Assembly: GCA_914767715.1 (NCBI GenBank)
Contig: OU612066.1
Coordinates: forward strand, 3,105,001 to 3,169,000
Length of the DNA: 64,000 bases
Reading direction: 5' to 3'
Origin: Membranipora membranacea
Taxonomy: Eukaryota; Bryozoa; Gymnolaemata; Cheilostomatida; Membraniporidae
Both the position numbers and the translations under genes were made by a program. Under the pieces are notes generated by a model that saw only the letters and a list, made by a program, of their open reading frames with translations, was not told the DNA's origin and made no database searches. Each line of letters opens with the position of its first letter. Positions within the stretch are counted from its first letter, which is position 1. This document shows positions 13,001-28,000 of the stretch, in pieces.

Positions 13001-16000
13001 CTCGAAGCCAAGCAGACATCTTGGGAACATGATGTTGCACACTCCCCATCTGGTCCAGTATTCATCCAGTCCTGTGCAGTTCATGAGAGCTGCCGTTATG
13101 TTATCGGAGAACTGTGTGTATTGCTCAGTGCCGTTAAGCATGAACAACTTGTTGGGATATGTTGTGTAAGGGACGACGTCAGCACACTCCGCTGGTACTT
13201 CATCGCTGCACACCTCCTCACTGAAACGAGAAGACGGTGATAAATGGCAAACATATGAAAAACCTCAACGGCTGCGCACTAAAACGCATGAAATTCGACA
13301 TGGTTGGCGCTTAGAAAAGATTACAGGCGCGCATCAGGAATAAGTTCCAGAATTTGGGAGTTGTCCCGAGAGGTTCCATGCGTTCCATGACATTAACATC
13401 TGGAGTTACGTACCATTGAAGCTCATCTGCACCGTTGCGGCAGTCGAATTTGTTGTCGCACAGCTGTAAGCCATGGATGCATACACCATCTCCGCAGTCA
13501 AACTCGTCTTCAGTGCACTTGCTGTCGTTCATAGGCAGAGCGGGCAGACAATCCTTCTCTGGCAGCTGCATGCATATCGATTCTAGGTAGTCTCTTGACG
13601 AGCCTCTGCAACCTTCACGCACGCCGTCTGCAAGTGGAGGTAAATTGACAGTTTAGTGTACGTTTGCGCAGCACATGCTCATCAACAATAGGTCATTGAC
13701 AGTGCGAAAATAGCATCACTATTGGACCAATTTAAATGCCTATAAACGGCAATGCCATTATCAATAAGTGCCGATCGATCTGTGCTTTTTGACGTATGTC
13801 CCGATCCGTGAGAGGAAAACTCACCCAAACAAGTTTCCCTGCAAAGCTGCAGCTCATATCCGAGCAGACATCTGGGGAACATGATGTTGCACACGCCCCA
13901 TCTTGTCCAGAACGGATCGACATTTGTGCAGTTCCTCAGTGCAGATTCGATCCTGTCCGAAAAGTCGGTGTATTCAGCAGTGCCATTCAGTCCGAATAGG
14001 CTGTTTGGATAGGTAGTGTAAGGTACAACATCGGAACATTCAGCTGGCACCTGGTCGCTGCACTTTTCAGAGCTGAAAAATAACAATACAATGTTATAGT
14101 GGCAACATGACTTCATAACAATACACAAATGGCTAACAATCATAAAGTAGACGTTGCGCGCTTGAGAATGCAAAACTGAACGTAAATATCTGCGTCAGCA
14201 TTGTTGGCACAAATGTGTGCCATTGAACAAAAGAGAGCTCAACTCTGAGGCCATTCGCGGAGAGCCAAAGAGGTTTGAGCCATGGCTGCCACGACAATAT
14301 GGCCTATGCACCCACCATTCAAGCTCGTCAGCTCCGTTGTGACAGTCGAAGCCGTTGTCGCACACATTCAAGCCTGGTATGCACTGTCCGTTTCCGCAGT
14401 CAAACTCTATGTCAGAGCACCGGGTTTCGTTCGTTTCTGGTGCTGTCAGGCATTGCTCCTCAGGCAGCTGCATGCAAATGGACTCGAGGTAGTCTCTGGC
14501 CGGGCCTCTGCAACCTTCTCTTATGCCTTCTGCAACAACAATTGAAAAACAGATGTTAATGGTTGAAAAGAGTTTAACGGGTCTATATTCAAGGCAGGCA
14601 AGAATTAAGACTTTTCATCTCAACAACAGCTACCCGGTATGGCGTCAGCATGAACATGGTGCGGCTTGAATTTATCTCCTCGGTAAAACATGCAAGTTTC
14701 TCACCGAAGCACGTTTCCTGGCACAGTTGAAACTCGAAGCCAAGCAGACATCTTGGGAACATGATGTTGCACACTCCCCATCTGGTCCAGTATTCATCCA
14801 GTCCTGTGCAGTTCATGAGAGCTGCCGTTATGTTATCGGAGAACTGTGTGTATTGCTCAGTGCCGTTAAGCATGAACAACTTGTTGGGATATGTTGTGTA
14901 AGGGACGACGTCAGCACACTCCGCTGGTACTTCATCGCTGCACACCTCCTCACTGAAACGAGAAGACGGTGATAAATGGCAAACATATGAAAAACCTCAA
15001 CGGCTGCGCACTAAAACGCATGAAATTCGACATGGTTGGCGCTTAGAAAAGATTACAGGCGCGCATCAGGAATAAGTTCCAGAATTTGGGAGTTGTCCCG
15101 AGAGGTTCCATGCGTTCCATGACATTAACATCTGGAGTTACGTACCATTGAAGCTCATCTGCACCGTTGCGGCAGTCGAATTTGTTGTCGCACAGCTGTA
15201 AGCCATGGATGCATACACCATCTCCGCAGTCAAACTCGTCTTCAGTGCACTTGCTGTCGTTCATAGGCAGAGCGGGCAGACAATCCTTCTCTGGCAGCTG
15301 CATGCATATCGATTCTAGGTAGTCTCTTGACGAGCCTCTGCAACCTTCACGCACGCCGTCTGCAAGTGGAGGTAAATTGACAGTTTAGTGTACGTTTGCG
15401 CAGCACATGCTCATCAACAATAGGTCATTGACAGTGCGAAAATAGCATCACTATTGGACCAATTTAAATGCCTATAAACGGCAATGCCATTATCAATAAG
15501 TGCCGATCGATCTGTGCTTTTTGACGTATGTCCCGATCCGTGAGAGGAAAACTCACCCAAACAAGTTTCCCTGCAAAGCTGCAGCTCATATCCGAGCAGA
15601 CATCTGGGGAACATGATGTTGCACACGCCCCATCTTGTCCAGAACGGATCGACATTTGTGCAGTTCCTCAGTGCAGATTCGATCCTGTCCGAAAAGTCGG
15701 TGTATTCAGCAGTGCCATTCAGTCCGAATAGGCTGTTTGGATAGGTAGTGTAAGGTACAACATCGGAACATTCAGCTGGCACCTGGTCGCTGCACTTTTC
15801 AGAGCTGAAAAATAACAATACAATGTTATAGTGGCAACATGACTTCATAACAATACACAAATGGCTAACAATCATAAAGTAGACGTTGCGCGCTTGAGAA
15901 TGCAAAACTGAACGTAAATATCTGCGTCAGCATTGTTGGCACAAATGTGTGCCATTGAACAAAAGAGAGCTCAACTCTGAGGCCATTCGCGGAGAGCCAA

Positions 16001-19000
16001 AGTGGTTTGAGCCATGGCTGCCGCGACAATATGGCCTATGCACCCACCATTCAAGCTCGTCAGCTCCGTTGTGACAGTCGAAGCCGTTGTCGCACACATT
16101 CAAGCCTGGTATGCACTGTCCGTTTCCGCAGTCAAACTCTATGTCAGAGCACCGGGTTTCGTTCGTTTCTGGTGCTGTCAGGCATTGCTCCTCAGGCAGC
16201 TGCATGCAAATGGACTCGAGGTAGTCTCTGGCCGGGCCTCTGCAACCTTCTCTTATGCCTTCTGCAACAACAATTGAAAAACAGATGTTAATGGTTGAAA
16301 AGAGTTTAACGGGTCTATATTCAAGGCAGGCAAGAATTAAGACTTTTCATCTCAACAACAGCTACCCGGTATGGCGTTAGCATGAACATGGTGCGGCTTG
16401 AATTTATCTCCTCGGTAAAACATGCAAGTTTCTCACCGAAGCACGTTTCCTGGCACAGTTGCAACTCGAAGCCAAGCAGACATCTTGGGAACATGATGTT
16501 GCACACTCCCCATCTGGTCCAGTATTCATCCAGTCCTGTGCAGTTCATGAGAGCTGCCGTTATGTTATCGGAGAACTGTGTGTATTGCTCAGTGCCGTTA
16601 AGCATGAACAACTTGTTGGGATATGTTGTGTAAGGGACGACGTCAGCACACTCCGCTGGTACTTCATCGCTGCACACCTCCTCACTGAAACGAGAAGACG
16701 GTGATAAATGGCAAACATATGAAAAACCTCAACGGCTGCGCACTAAAACGCATGAAATTCGACATGGTTGGCGCTTAGAAAAGATTACAGGCGCGCATCA
16801 GGAATAAGTTCCAGAATTTGGGAGTTGTCCCGAGAGGTTCCATGCGTTCCATGACATTAACATCTGGAGTTACGTACCATTGAAGCTCATCTGCACCGTT
16901 GCGGCAGTCGAATTTGTTGTCGCACAGCTGTAAGCCATGGATGCATACACCATCTCCGCAGTCAAACTCGTCTTCAGTGCACTTGCTGTCGTTCATAGGC
17001 AGAGCGGGCAGACAATCCTTCTCTGGCAGCTGCATGCATATCGATTCTAGGTAGTCTCTTGACGAGCCTCTGCAACCTTCACGCACGCCGTCTGCAAGTG
17101 GAGGTAAATTGACAGTTTAGTGTACGTTTGCGCAGCACATGCTCATCAACAATAGGTCATTGACAGTGCGAAAATAGCATCACTATTGGACCAATTTAAA
17201 TGCCTATAAACGGCAATGCCATTATCAATAAGTGCCGATCGATCTGTGCTTTTTGACGTATGTCCCGATCCGTGAGAGGAAAACTCACCCAAACAAGTTT
17301 CCCTGCAAAGCTGCAGCTCATATCCGAGCAGACATCTGGGGAACATGATGTTGCACACGCCCCATCTTGTCCAGAACGGATCGACATTTGTGCAGTTCCT
17401 CAGTGCAGATTGGATCCTGTCCGAAAAGTCGGTGTATTCAGCAGTGCCATTCAGTCCGAATAGGCTGTTTGGATAGGTAGTGTAAGGTACAACATCGGAA
17501 CATTCAGCTGGCACCTGGTCGCTGCACTTTTCAGAGCTGAAAAATAACAATACAATGTTATAGTGGCAACATGACTTCATAACAATACACAAATGGCTAA
17601 CAATCATAAAGTAGACGTTGCGCGCTTGAGAATGCAAAACTGAACGTAAATATCTGCGTCAGCATTGTTGGCACAAATGTGTGCCATTGAACAAAAGAGA
17701 GCTCAACTCTGAGGCCATTCGCGGAGAGCCAAAGAGGTTTGAGCCATGGCTGCCGCGACAATATGGCCTATGCACCCACCATTCAAGCTCGTCAGCTCCG
17801 TTGTGACAGTCGAAGCCGTTGTCGCACACATTCAAGCCTGGTATGCACTGTCCGTTTCCGCAGTCAAACTCTATGTCAGAGCACCGGGTTTCGTTCGTTT
17901 CTGGTGCTGTCAGGCATTGCTCCTCAGGCAGCTGCATGCAAATGGACTCGAGGTAGTCTCTGGCCGGGCCTCTGCAACCTTCTCTTATGCCTTCTGCAAC
18001 AACGATTGAAAAACAGATGTTAATGGTTGAAAAGAGTTTAACGGGTCTATATTCAAGGCAGGCAAGAATTAAGACTTTTCATCTCAACAACAGCTACCCG
18101 GTATGGCGTTAGCATGAACATGGTGCGGCTTGAATTTATCTCCTCGGTAAAACATGCAAGTTTCTCACCGAAGCACGTTTCCTGGCACAGTTGCAACTCG
18201 AAGCCAAGCAGACATCTTGGGAACATGATGTTGCACACTCCCCATCTGGTCCAGTATTCATCCAGTCCTGTGCAGTTCATGAGAGCTGCCGTTATGTTAT
18301 CGGAGAACTGTGTGTATTGCTCAGTGCCGTTAAGCATGAACAACTTGTTGGGATATGTTGTGTAAGGGACGACGTCAGCACACTCCGCTGGTACTTCATC
18401 GCTGCACACCTCCTCACTGAAACGAGAAGACGGTGATAAATGGCAAACATATGAAAAACCTCAACGGCTGCGCACTAAAACGCATGAAATTCGACATGGT
18501 TGGCGCTTAGAAAAGATTACAGGCGCGCATCAGGAATAAGTTCCAGAATTTGGGAGTTGTCCCGAGAGGTTCCATGCGTTCCATGACATTAACATCTGGA
18601 GTTACGTACCATTGAAGCTCATCTGCACCGTTGCGGCAGTCGAATTTGTTGTCGCACAGCTGTAAGCCATGGATGCATACACCATCTCCGCAGTCAAACT
18701 CGTCTTCAGTGCACTTGCTGTCGTTCATAGGCAGAGCGGGCAGACAATCCTTCTCTGGCAGCTGCATGCATATCGATTCTAGGTAGTCTCTTGACGAGCC
18801 TCTGCAACCTTCACGCACGCCGTCTGCAAGTGGAGGTAAATTGACAGTTTAGTGTACGTTTGCGCAGCACATGCTCATCAACAATAGGTCATTGACAGTG
18901 CGAAAATAGCATCACTATTGGACCAATTTAAATGCCTATAAACGGCAATGCCATTATCAATAAGTGCCGATCGATCTGTGCTTTTTGACGTATGTCCCGA

Positions 19001-22000
19001 TCCGTGGGAGGAAAACTCACCCAAACAAGTTTCCCTGCAAAGCTGCAGCTCATATCCGAGCAGACATCTGGGGAACATGATGTTGCACACGCCCCATCTT
19101 GTCCAGAACGGATCGACATTTGTGCAGTTCCTCAGTGCAGATTCGATCCTGTCCGAAAAGTCGGTGTATTCAGCAGTGCCATTCAGTCCGAATAGGCTGT
19201 TTGGATAGGTAGTGTAAGGTACAACATCGGAACATTCAGCTGGCACCTGGTCGCTGCACTTTTCAGAGCTGAAAAATAACAATACAATGTTATAGTGGCA
19301 ACATGACTTCATAACAATACACAAATGGCTAACAATCATAAAGTAGACGTTGCGCGCTTGAGAATGCAAAACTGAACGTAAATATCTGCGTCAGCATTGT
19401 TGGCACAAATGTGTGCCATTGAACAAAAGAGAGCTCAACTCTGAGGCCATTCGCGGAGAGCCAAAGAGGTTTGAGCCATGGCTGCCGCGACAATATGGCC
19501 TATGCACCCACCATTCAAGCTCGTCAGCTCCGTTGTGACAGTCGAAGCCGTTGTCGCACACATTCAAGCCTGGTATGCACTGTCCGTTTCCGCAGTCAAA
19601 CTCTATGTCAGAGCACCGGGTTTCGTTCGTTTCTGGTGCTGTCAGGCATTGCTCCTCAGGCAGCTGCATGCAAATGGACTCGAGGTAGTCTCTGGCCGGG
19701 CCTCTGCAACCTTCTCTTATGCCTTCTGCAACAACGATTGAAAAACAGATGTTAATGGTTGAAAAGAGTTTAACGGGTCTATATTCAAGGCAGGCAAGAA
19801 TTAAGACTTTTCATCTCAACAACAGCTACCCGGTATGGCGTTAGCATGAACATGGTGCGGCTTGAATTTATCTCCTCGGTAAAACATGCAAGTTTCTCAC
19901 CGAAGCACGTTTCCTGGCACAGTTGCAACTCGAAGCCAAGCAGACATCTTGGGAACATGATGTTGCACACTCCCCATCTGGTCCAGTATTCATCCAGTCC
20001 TGTGCAGTTCATGAGAGCTGCCGTTATGTTATCGGAGAACTGTGTGTATTGCTCAGTGCCGTTAAGCATGAACAACTTGTTGGGATATGTTGTGTAAGGG
20101 ACGACGTCAGCACACTCCGCTGGTACTTCATCGCTGCACACCTCCTCACTGAAACGAGAAGACGGTGATAAATGGCAAACATATGAAAAACCTCAACGGC
20201 TGCGCACTAAAACGCATGAAATTCGACATGGTTGGCGCTTAGAAAAGATTACAGGCGCGCATCAGGAATAAGTTCCAGAATTTGGGAGTTGTCCCGAGAG
20301 GTTCCATGCGTTCCATGACATTAACATCTGGAGTTACGTACCATTGAAGCTCATCTGCACCGTTGCGGCAGTCGAATTTGTTGTCGCACAGCTGTAAGCC
20401 ATGGATGCATACACCATCTCCGCAGTCAAACTCGTCTTCAGTGCACTTGCTGTCGTTCATAGGCAGAGCGGGCAGACAATCCTTCTCTGGCAGCTGCATG
20501 CATATCGATTCTAGGTAGTCTCTTGACGAGCCTCTGCAACCTTCACGCACGCCGTCTGCAAGTGGAGGTAAATTGACAGTTTAGTGTACGTTTGCGCAGC
20601 ACATGCTCATCAACAATAGGTCATTGACAGTGCGAAAATAGCATCACTATTGGACCAATTTAAATGCCTATAAACGGCAATGCCATTATCAATAAGTGCC
20701 GATCGATCTGTGCTTTTTGACGTATGTCCCGATCCGTGAGAGGAAAACTCACCCAAACAAGTTTCCCTGCAAAGCTGCAGCTCATATCCGAGCAGACATC
20801 TGGGGAACATGATGTTGCACACGCCCCATCTTGTCCAGAACGGATCGACATTTGTGCAGTTCCTCAGTGCAGATTCGATCCTGTCCGAAAAGTCGGTGTA
20901 TTCAGCAGTGCCATTCAGTCCGAATAGGCTGTTTGGATAGGTAGTGTAAGGTACAACATCGGAACATTCAGCTGGCACCTGGTCGCTGCACTTTTCAGAG
21001 CTGAAAAATAACAATACAATGTTATAGTGGCAACATGACTTCATAACAATACACAAATGGCTAACAATCATAAAGTAGACGTTGCGCGCTTGAGAATGCA
21101 AAACTGAACGTAAATATCTGCGTCAGCATTGTTGGCACAAATGTGTGCCATTGAACAAAAGAGAGCTCAACTCTGAGGCCATTCGCGGAGAGCCAAAGAG
21201 GTTTGAGCCATGGCTGCCGCGACAATATGGCCTATGCACCCACCATTCAAGCTCGTCAGCTCCGTTGTGACAGTCGAAGCCGTTGTCGCACACATTCAAG
21301 CCTGGTATGCACTGTCCGTTTCCGCAGTCAAACTCTATGTCAGAGCACCGGGTTTCGTTCGTTTCTGGTGCTGTCAGGCATTGCTCCTCAGGCAGCTGCA
21401 TGCAAATGGACTCGAGGTAGTCTCTGGCCGGGCCTCTGCAACCTTCTCTTATGCCTTCTGCAACAACGATTGAAAAACAGATGTTAATGGTTGAAAAGAG
21501 TTTAACGGGTCTATATTCAAGGCAGGCAAGAATTAAGACTTTTCATCTCAACAACAGCTACCCGGTATGGCGTTAGCATGAACATGGTGCGGCTTGAATT
21601 TATCTCCTCGGTAAAACATGCAAGTTTCTCACCGAAGCACGTTTCCTGGCACAGTTGCAACTCGAAGCCAAGCAGACATCTTGGGAACATGATGTTGCAC
21701 ACTCCCCATCTGGTCCAGTATTCATCCAGTCCTGTGCAGTTCATGAGAGCTGCCGTTATGTTATCGGAGAACTGTGTGTATTGCTCAGTGCCGTTAAGCA
21801 TGAACAACTTGTTGGGATATGTTGTGTAAGGGACGACGTCAGCACACTCCGCTGGTACTTCATCGCTGCACACCTCCTCACTGAAACGAGAAGACGGTGA
21901 TAAATGGCAAACATATGAAAAACCTCAACGGCTGCGCACTAAAACGCATGAAATTCGACATGGTTGGCGCTTAGAAAAGATTACAGGCGCGCATCAGGAA

Positions 22001-25000
22001 TAAGTTCCAGAATTTGGGAGTTGTCCCGAGAGGTTCCATGCGTTCCATGACATTAACATCTGGAGTTACGTACCATTGAAGCTCATCTGCACCGTTGCGG
22101 CAGTCGAATTTGTTGTCGCACAGCTGTAAGCCATGGATGCATACACCATCTCCGCAGTCAAACTCGTCTTCAGTGCACTTGCTGTCGTTCATAGGCAGAG
22201 CGGGCAGACAATCCTTCTCTGGCAGCTGCATGCATATCGATTCTAGGTAGTCTCTTGACGAGCCTCTGCAACCTTCACGCACGCCGTCTGCAAGTGGAGG
22301 TAAATTGACAGTTTAGTGTACGTTTGCGCAGCACATGCTCATCAACAATAGGTCATTGACAGTGCGAAAATAGCATCACTATTGGACCAATTTAAATGCC
22401 TATAAACGGCAATGCCATTATCAATAAGTGCCGATCGATCTGTGCTTTTTGACGTATGTCCCGATCCGTGAGAGGAAAACTCACCCAAACAAGTTTCCCT
22501 GCAAAGCTGCAGCTCATATCCGAGCAGACATCTGGGGAACATGATGTTGCACACGCCCCATCTTGTCCAGAACGGATCGACATTTGTGCAGTTCCTCAGT
22601 GCAGATTCGATCCTGTCCGAAAAGTCGGTGTATTCAGCAGTGCCATTCAGTCCGAATAGGCTGTTTGGATAGGTAGTGTAAGGTACAACATCGGAACATT
22701 CAGCTGGCACCTGGTCGCTGCACTTTTCAGAGCTGAAAAATAACAATACAATGTTATAGTGGCAACATGACTTCATAACAATACACAAATGGCTAACAAT
22801 CATAAAGTAGACGTTGCGCGCTTGAGAATGCAAAACTGAACGTAAATATCTGCGTCAGCATTGTTGGCACAAATGTGTGCCATTGAACAAAAGAGAGCTC
22901 AACTCTGAGGCCATTCGCGGAGAGCCAAAGAGGTTTGAGCCATGGCTGCCGCGACAATATGGCCTATGCACCCACCATTCAAGCTCGTCAGCTCCGTTGT
23001 GACAGTCGAAGCCGTTGTCGCACACATTCAAGCCTGGTATGCACTGTCCGTTTCCGCAGTCAAACTCTATGTCAGAGCACCGGGTTTCGTTCGTTTCTGG
23101 TGCTGTCAGGCATTGCTCCTCAGGCAGCTGCATGCAAATGGACTCGAGGTAGTCTCTGGCCGGGCCTCTGCAACCTTCTCTTATGCCTTCTGCAACAACG
23201 ATTGAAAAACAGATGTTAATGGTTGAAAAGAGTTTAACGGGTCTATATTCAAGGCAGGCAAGAATTAAGACTTTTCATCTCAACAACAGCTACCCGGTAT
23301 GGCGTTAGCATGAACATGGTGCGGCTTGAATTTATCTCCTCGGTAAAACATGCAAGTTTCTCACCGAAGCACGTTTCCTGGCACAGTTGCAACTCGAAGC
23401 CAAGCAGACATCTTGGGAACATGATGTTGCACACTCCCCATCTGGTCCAGTATTCATCCAGTCCTGTGCAGTTCATGAGAGCTGCCGTTATGTTATCGGA
23501 GAACTGTGTGTATTGCTCAGTGCCGTTAAGCATGAACAACTTGTTGGGATATGTTGTGTAAGGGACGACGTCAGCACACTCCGCTGGTACTTCATCGCTG
23601 CACACCTCCTCACTGAAACGAGAAGACGGTGATAAATGGCAAACATATGAAAAACCTCAACGGCTGCGCACTAAAACGCATGAAATTCGACATGGTTGGC
23701 GCTTAGAAAAGATTACAGGCGCGCATCAGGAATAAGTTCCAGAATTTGGGAGTTGTCCCGAGAGGTTCCATGCGTTCCATGACATTAACATCTGGAGTTA
23801 CGTACCATTGAAGCTCATCTGCACCGTTGCGGCAGTCGAATTTGTTGTCGCACAGCTGTAAGCCATGGATGCATACACCATCTCCGCAGTCAAACTCGTC
23901 TTCAGTGCACTTGCTGTCGTTCATAGGCAGAGCGGGCAGACAATCCTTCTCTGGCAGCTGCATGCATATCGATTCTAGGTAGTCTCTTGACGAGCCTCTG
24001 CAACCTTCACGCACGCCGTCTGCAAGTGGAGGTAAATTGACAGTTTAGTGTACGTTTGCGCAGCACATGCTCATCAACAATAGGTCATTGACAGTGCGAA
24101 AATAGCATCACTATTGGACCAATTTAAATGCCTATAAACGGCAATGCCATTATCAATAAGTGCCGATCGATCTGTGCTTTTTGACGTATGTCCCGATCCG
24201 TGAGAGGAAAACTCACCCAAACAAGTTTCCCTGCAAAGCTGCAGCTCATATCCGAGCAGACATCTGGGGAACATGATGTTGCACACGCCCCATCTTGTCC
24301 AGAACGGATCGACATTTGTGCAGTTCCTCAGTGCAGATTCGATCCTGTCCGAAAAGTCGGTGTATTCAGCAGTGCCATTCAGTCCGAATAGGCTGTTTGG
24401 ATAGGTAGTGTAAGGTACAACATCGGAACATTCAGCTGGCACCTGGTCGCTGCACTTTTCAGAGCTGAAAAATAACAATACAATGTTATAGTGGCAACAT
24501 GACTTCATAACAATACACAAATGGCTAACAATCATAAAGTAGACGTTGCGCGCTTGAGAATGCAAAACTGAACGTAAATATCTGCGTCAGCATTGTTGGC
24601 ACAAATGTGTGCCATTGAACAAAAGAGAGCTCAACTCTGAGGCCATTCGCGGAGAGCCAAAGAGGTTTGAGCCATGGCTGCCACGACAATATGGCCTATG
24701 CACCCACCATTCAAGCTCGTCAGCTCCGTTGTGACAGTCGAAGCCGTTGTCGCACACATTCAAGCCTGGTATGCACTGTCCGTTTCCGCAGTCAAACTCT
24801 ATGTCAGAGCACCGGGTTTCGTTCGTTTCTGGTGCTGTCAGGCATTGCTCCTCAGGCAGCTGCATGCAAATGGACTCGAGGTAGTCTCTGGCCGGGCCTC
24901 TGCAACCTTCTCTTATGCCTTCTGCAACAACGATTGAAAAACAGATGTTAATGGTTGAAAAGAGTTTAACGGGTCTATATTCAAGGCAGGCAAGAATTAA

Positions 25001-28000
25001 GACTTTTCATCTCAACAACAGCTACCCGGTATGGCGTCAGCATGAACATGGTGCGGCTTGAATTTATCTCCTCGGTAAAACATGCAAGTTTCTCACCGAA
25101 GCACGTTTCCTGGCACAGTTGCAACTCGAAGCCAAGCAGACATCTTGGGAACATGATGTTGCACACTCCCCATCTGGTCCAGTATTCATCCAGTCCTGTG
25201 CAGTTCATGAGAGCTGCCGTTATGTTATCGGAGAACTGTGTGTATTGCTCAGTGCCGTTAAGCATGAACAACTTGTTGGGATATGTTGTGTAAGGGACGA
25301 CGTCAGCACACTCCGCTGGTACTTCATCGCTGCACACCTCCTCACTGAAACGAGAAGACGGTGATAAATGGCAAACATATGAAAAACCTCAACGGCTGCG
25401 CACTAAACCGCATGAAATTCGACATGGTTGGCGCTTAGAAAAGATTACAGGCGCGCATCAGGAATAAGTTCCAGAATTTGGGAGTTGTCCCGAGAGGTTC
25501 CATGCGTTCCATGACATTAACATCTGGAGTTACGTACCATTGAAGCTCATCTGCACCGTTGCGGCAGTCGAATTTGTTGTCGCACAGCTGTAAGCCATGG
25601 ATGCATACACCATCTCCGCAGTCAAACTCGTCTTCAGTGCACTTGCTGTCGTTCATAGGCAGAGCGGGCAGACAATCCTTCTCTGGCAGCTGCATGCATA
25701 TCGATTCTAGGTAGTCTCTTGACGAGCCTCTGCAACCTTCACGCACGCCGTCTGCAAGTGGAGGTAAATTGACAGTTTAGTGTACGTTTGCGCAGCACAT
25801 GCTCATCAACAATAGGTCATTGACAGTGCGAAAATAGCATCACTATTGGACCAATTTAAATGCCTATAAACGGCAATGCCATTATCAATAAGTGCCGATC
25901 GATCTGTGCTTTTTGACGTATGTCCCGATCCGTGAGAGGAAAACTCACCCAAACAAGTTTCCCTGCAAAGCTGCAGCTCATATCCGAGCAGACATCTGGG
26001 GAACATGATGTTGCACACGCCCCATCTTGTCCAGAACGGATCGACATTTGTGCAGTTCCTCAGTGCAGATTCGATCCTGTCCGAAAAGTCGGTGTATTCA
26101 GCAGTGCCATTCAGTCCGAATAGGCTGTTTGGATAGGTAGTGTAAGGTACAACATCGGAACATTCAGCTGGCACCTGGTCGCTGCACTTTTCAGAGCTGA
26201 AAAATAACAATACAATGTTATAGTGGCAACATGACTTCATAACAATACACAAATGGCTAACAATCATAAAGTAGACGTTGCGCGCTTGAGAATGCAAAAC
26301 TGAACGTAAATATCTGCGTCAGCATTGTTGGCACAAATGTGTGCCATTGAACAAAAGAGAGCTCAACTCTGAGGCCATTCGCGGAGAGCCAAAGTGGTTT
26401 GAGCCATGGCTGCCGCGACAATATGGCCTATGCACCCACCATTCAAGCTCGTCAGCTCCGTTGTGACAGTCGAAGCCGTTGTCGCACACATTCAAGCCTG
26501 GTATGCACTGTCCGTTTCCGCAGTCAAACTCTATGTCAGAGCACCGGGTTTCGTTCGTTTCTGGTGCTGTCAGGCATTGCTCCTCAGGCAGCTGCATGCA
26601 AATGGACTCGAGGTAGTCTCTGGCCGGGCCTCTGCAACCTTCTCTTATGCCTTCTGCAACAACGATTGAAAAACAGATGTTAATGGTTGAAAAGAGTTTA
26701 ACGGGTCTATATTCAAGGCAGGCAAGAATTAAGACTTTTCATCTCAACAACAGCTACCCGGTATGGCGTCAGCATGAACATGGTGCGGCTTGAATTTATC
26801 TCCTCGGTAAAACATGCAAGTTTCTCACCGAAGCACGTTTCCTGGCACAGTTGCAACTCGAAGCCAAGCAGACATCTTGGGAACATGATGTTGCACACTC
26901 CCCATCTGGTCCAGTATTCATCCAGTCCTGTGCAGTTCATGAGAGCTGCCGTTATGTTATCGGAGAACTGTGTGTATTGCTCAGTGCCGTTAAGCATGAA
27001 CAACTTGTTGGGATATGTTGTGTAAGGGACGACGTCAGCACACTCCGCTGGTACTTCATCGCTGCACACCTCCTCACTGAAACGAGAAGACGGTGATAAA
27101 TGGCAAACATATGAAAAACCTCAACGGCTGCGCACTAAAACGCATGAAATTCGACATGGTTGGCGCTTAGAAAAGATTACAGGCGCGCATCAGGAATAAG
27201 TTCCAGAATTTGGGAGTTGTCCCGAGAGGTTCCATGCGTTCCATGACATTAACATCTGGAGTTACGTACCATTGAAGCTCATCTGCACCGTTGCGGCAGT
27301 CGAATTTGTTGTCGCACAGCTGTAAGCCATGGATGCATACACCATCTCCGCAGTCAAACTCGTCTTCAGTGCACTTGCTGTCGTTCATAGGCAGAGCGGG
27401 CAGACAATCCTTCTCTGGCAGCTGCATGCATATCGATTCTAGGTAGTCTCTTGACGAGCCTCTGCAACCTTCACGCACGCCGTCTGCAAGTGGAGGTAAA
27501 TTGACAGTTTAGTGTACGTTTGCGCAGCACATGCTCATCAACAATAGGTCATTGACAGTGCGAAAATAGCATCACTATTGGACCAATTTAAATGCCTATA
27601 AACGGCAATGCCATTATCAATAAGTGCCGATCGATCTGTGCTTTTTGACGTATGTCCCGATCCGTGAGAGGAAAACTCACCCAAACAAGTTTCCCTGCAA
27701 AGCTGCAGCTCATATCCGAGCAGACATCTGGGGAACATGATGTTGCACACGCCCCATCTTGTCCAGAACGGATCGACATTTGTGCAGTTCCTCAGTGCAG
27801 ATTCGATCCTGTCCGAAAAGTCGGTGTATTCAGCAGTGCCATTCAGTCCGAATAGGCTGTTTGGATAGGTAGTGTAAGGTACAACATCGGAACATTCAGC
27901 TGGCACCTGGTCGCTGCACTTTTCAGAGCTGAAAAATAACAATACAATGTTATAGTGGCAACATGACTTCATAACAATACACAAATGGCTAACAATCATA

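Larger units (their letters stand above)
1..13220 (-). repeat. Higher-order repeat: two four-unit blocks of 6928 bp
   Basis: The variant pattern of the four leftmost units recurs in the next four. Examples exactly 6928 bp apart: the Leu-to-Phe Fz-A variant at 2602 and 9530, the cactaaacc intron variant at 1153 and 8081, and the synonymous tccattt variant in LDLa-B near 5729 and 12657. The linked intron variants gccacgac versus gccgcgac, and gcgtcagc versus gcgttagc, follow the same four-step order. Private changes (Ser for Thr at about 2590; Tyr for Asp at about 4839) mark the left block only, so it is not a plain copy in assembly. Block ends are not exactly defined. Confidence 0.85.
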
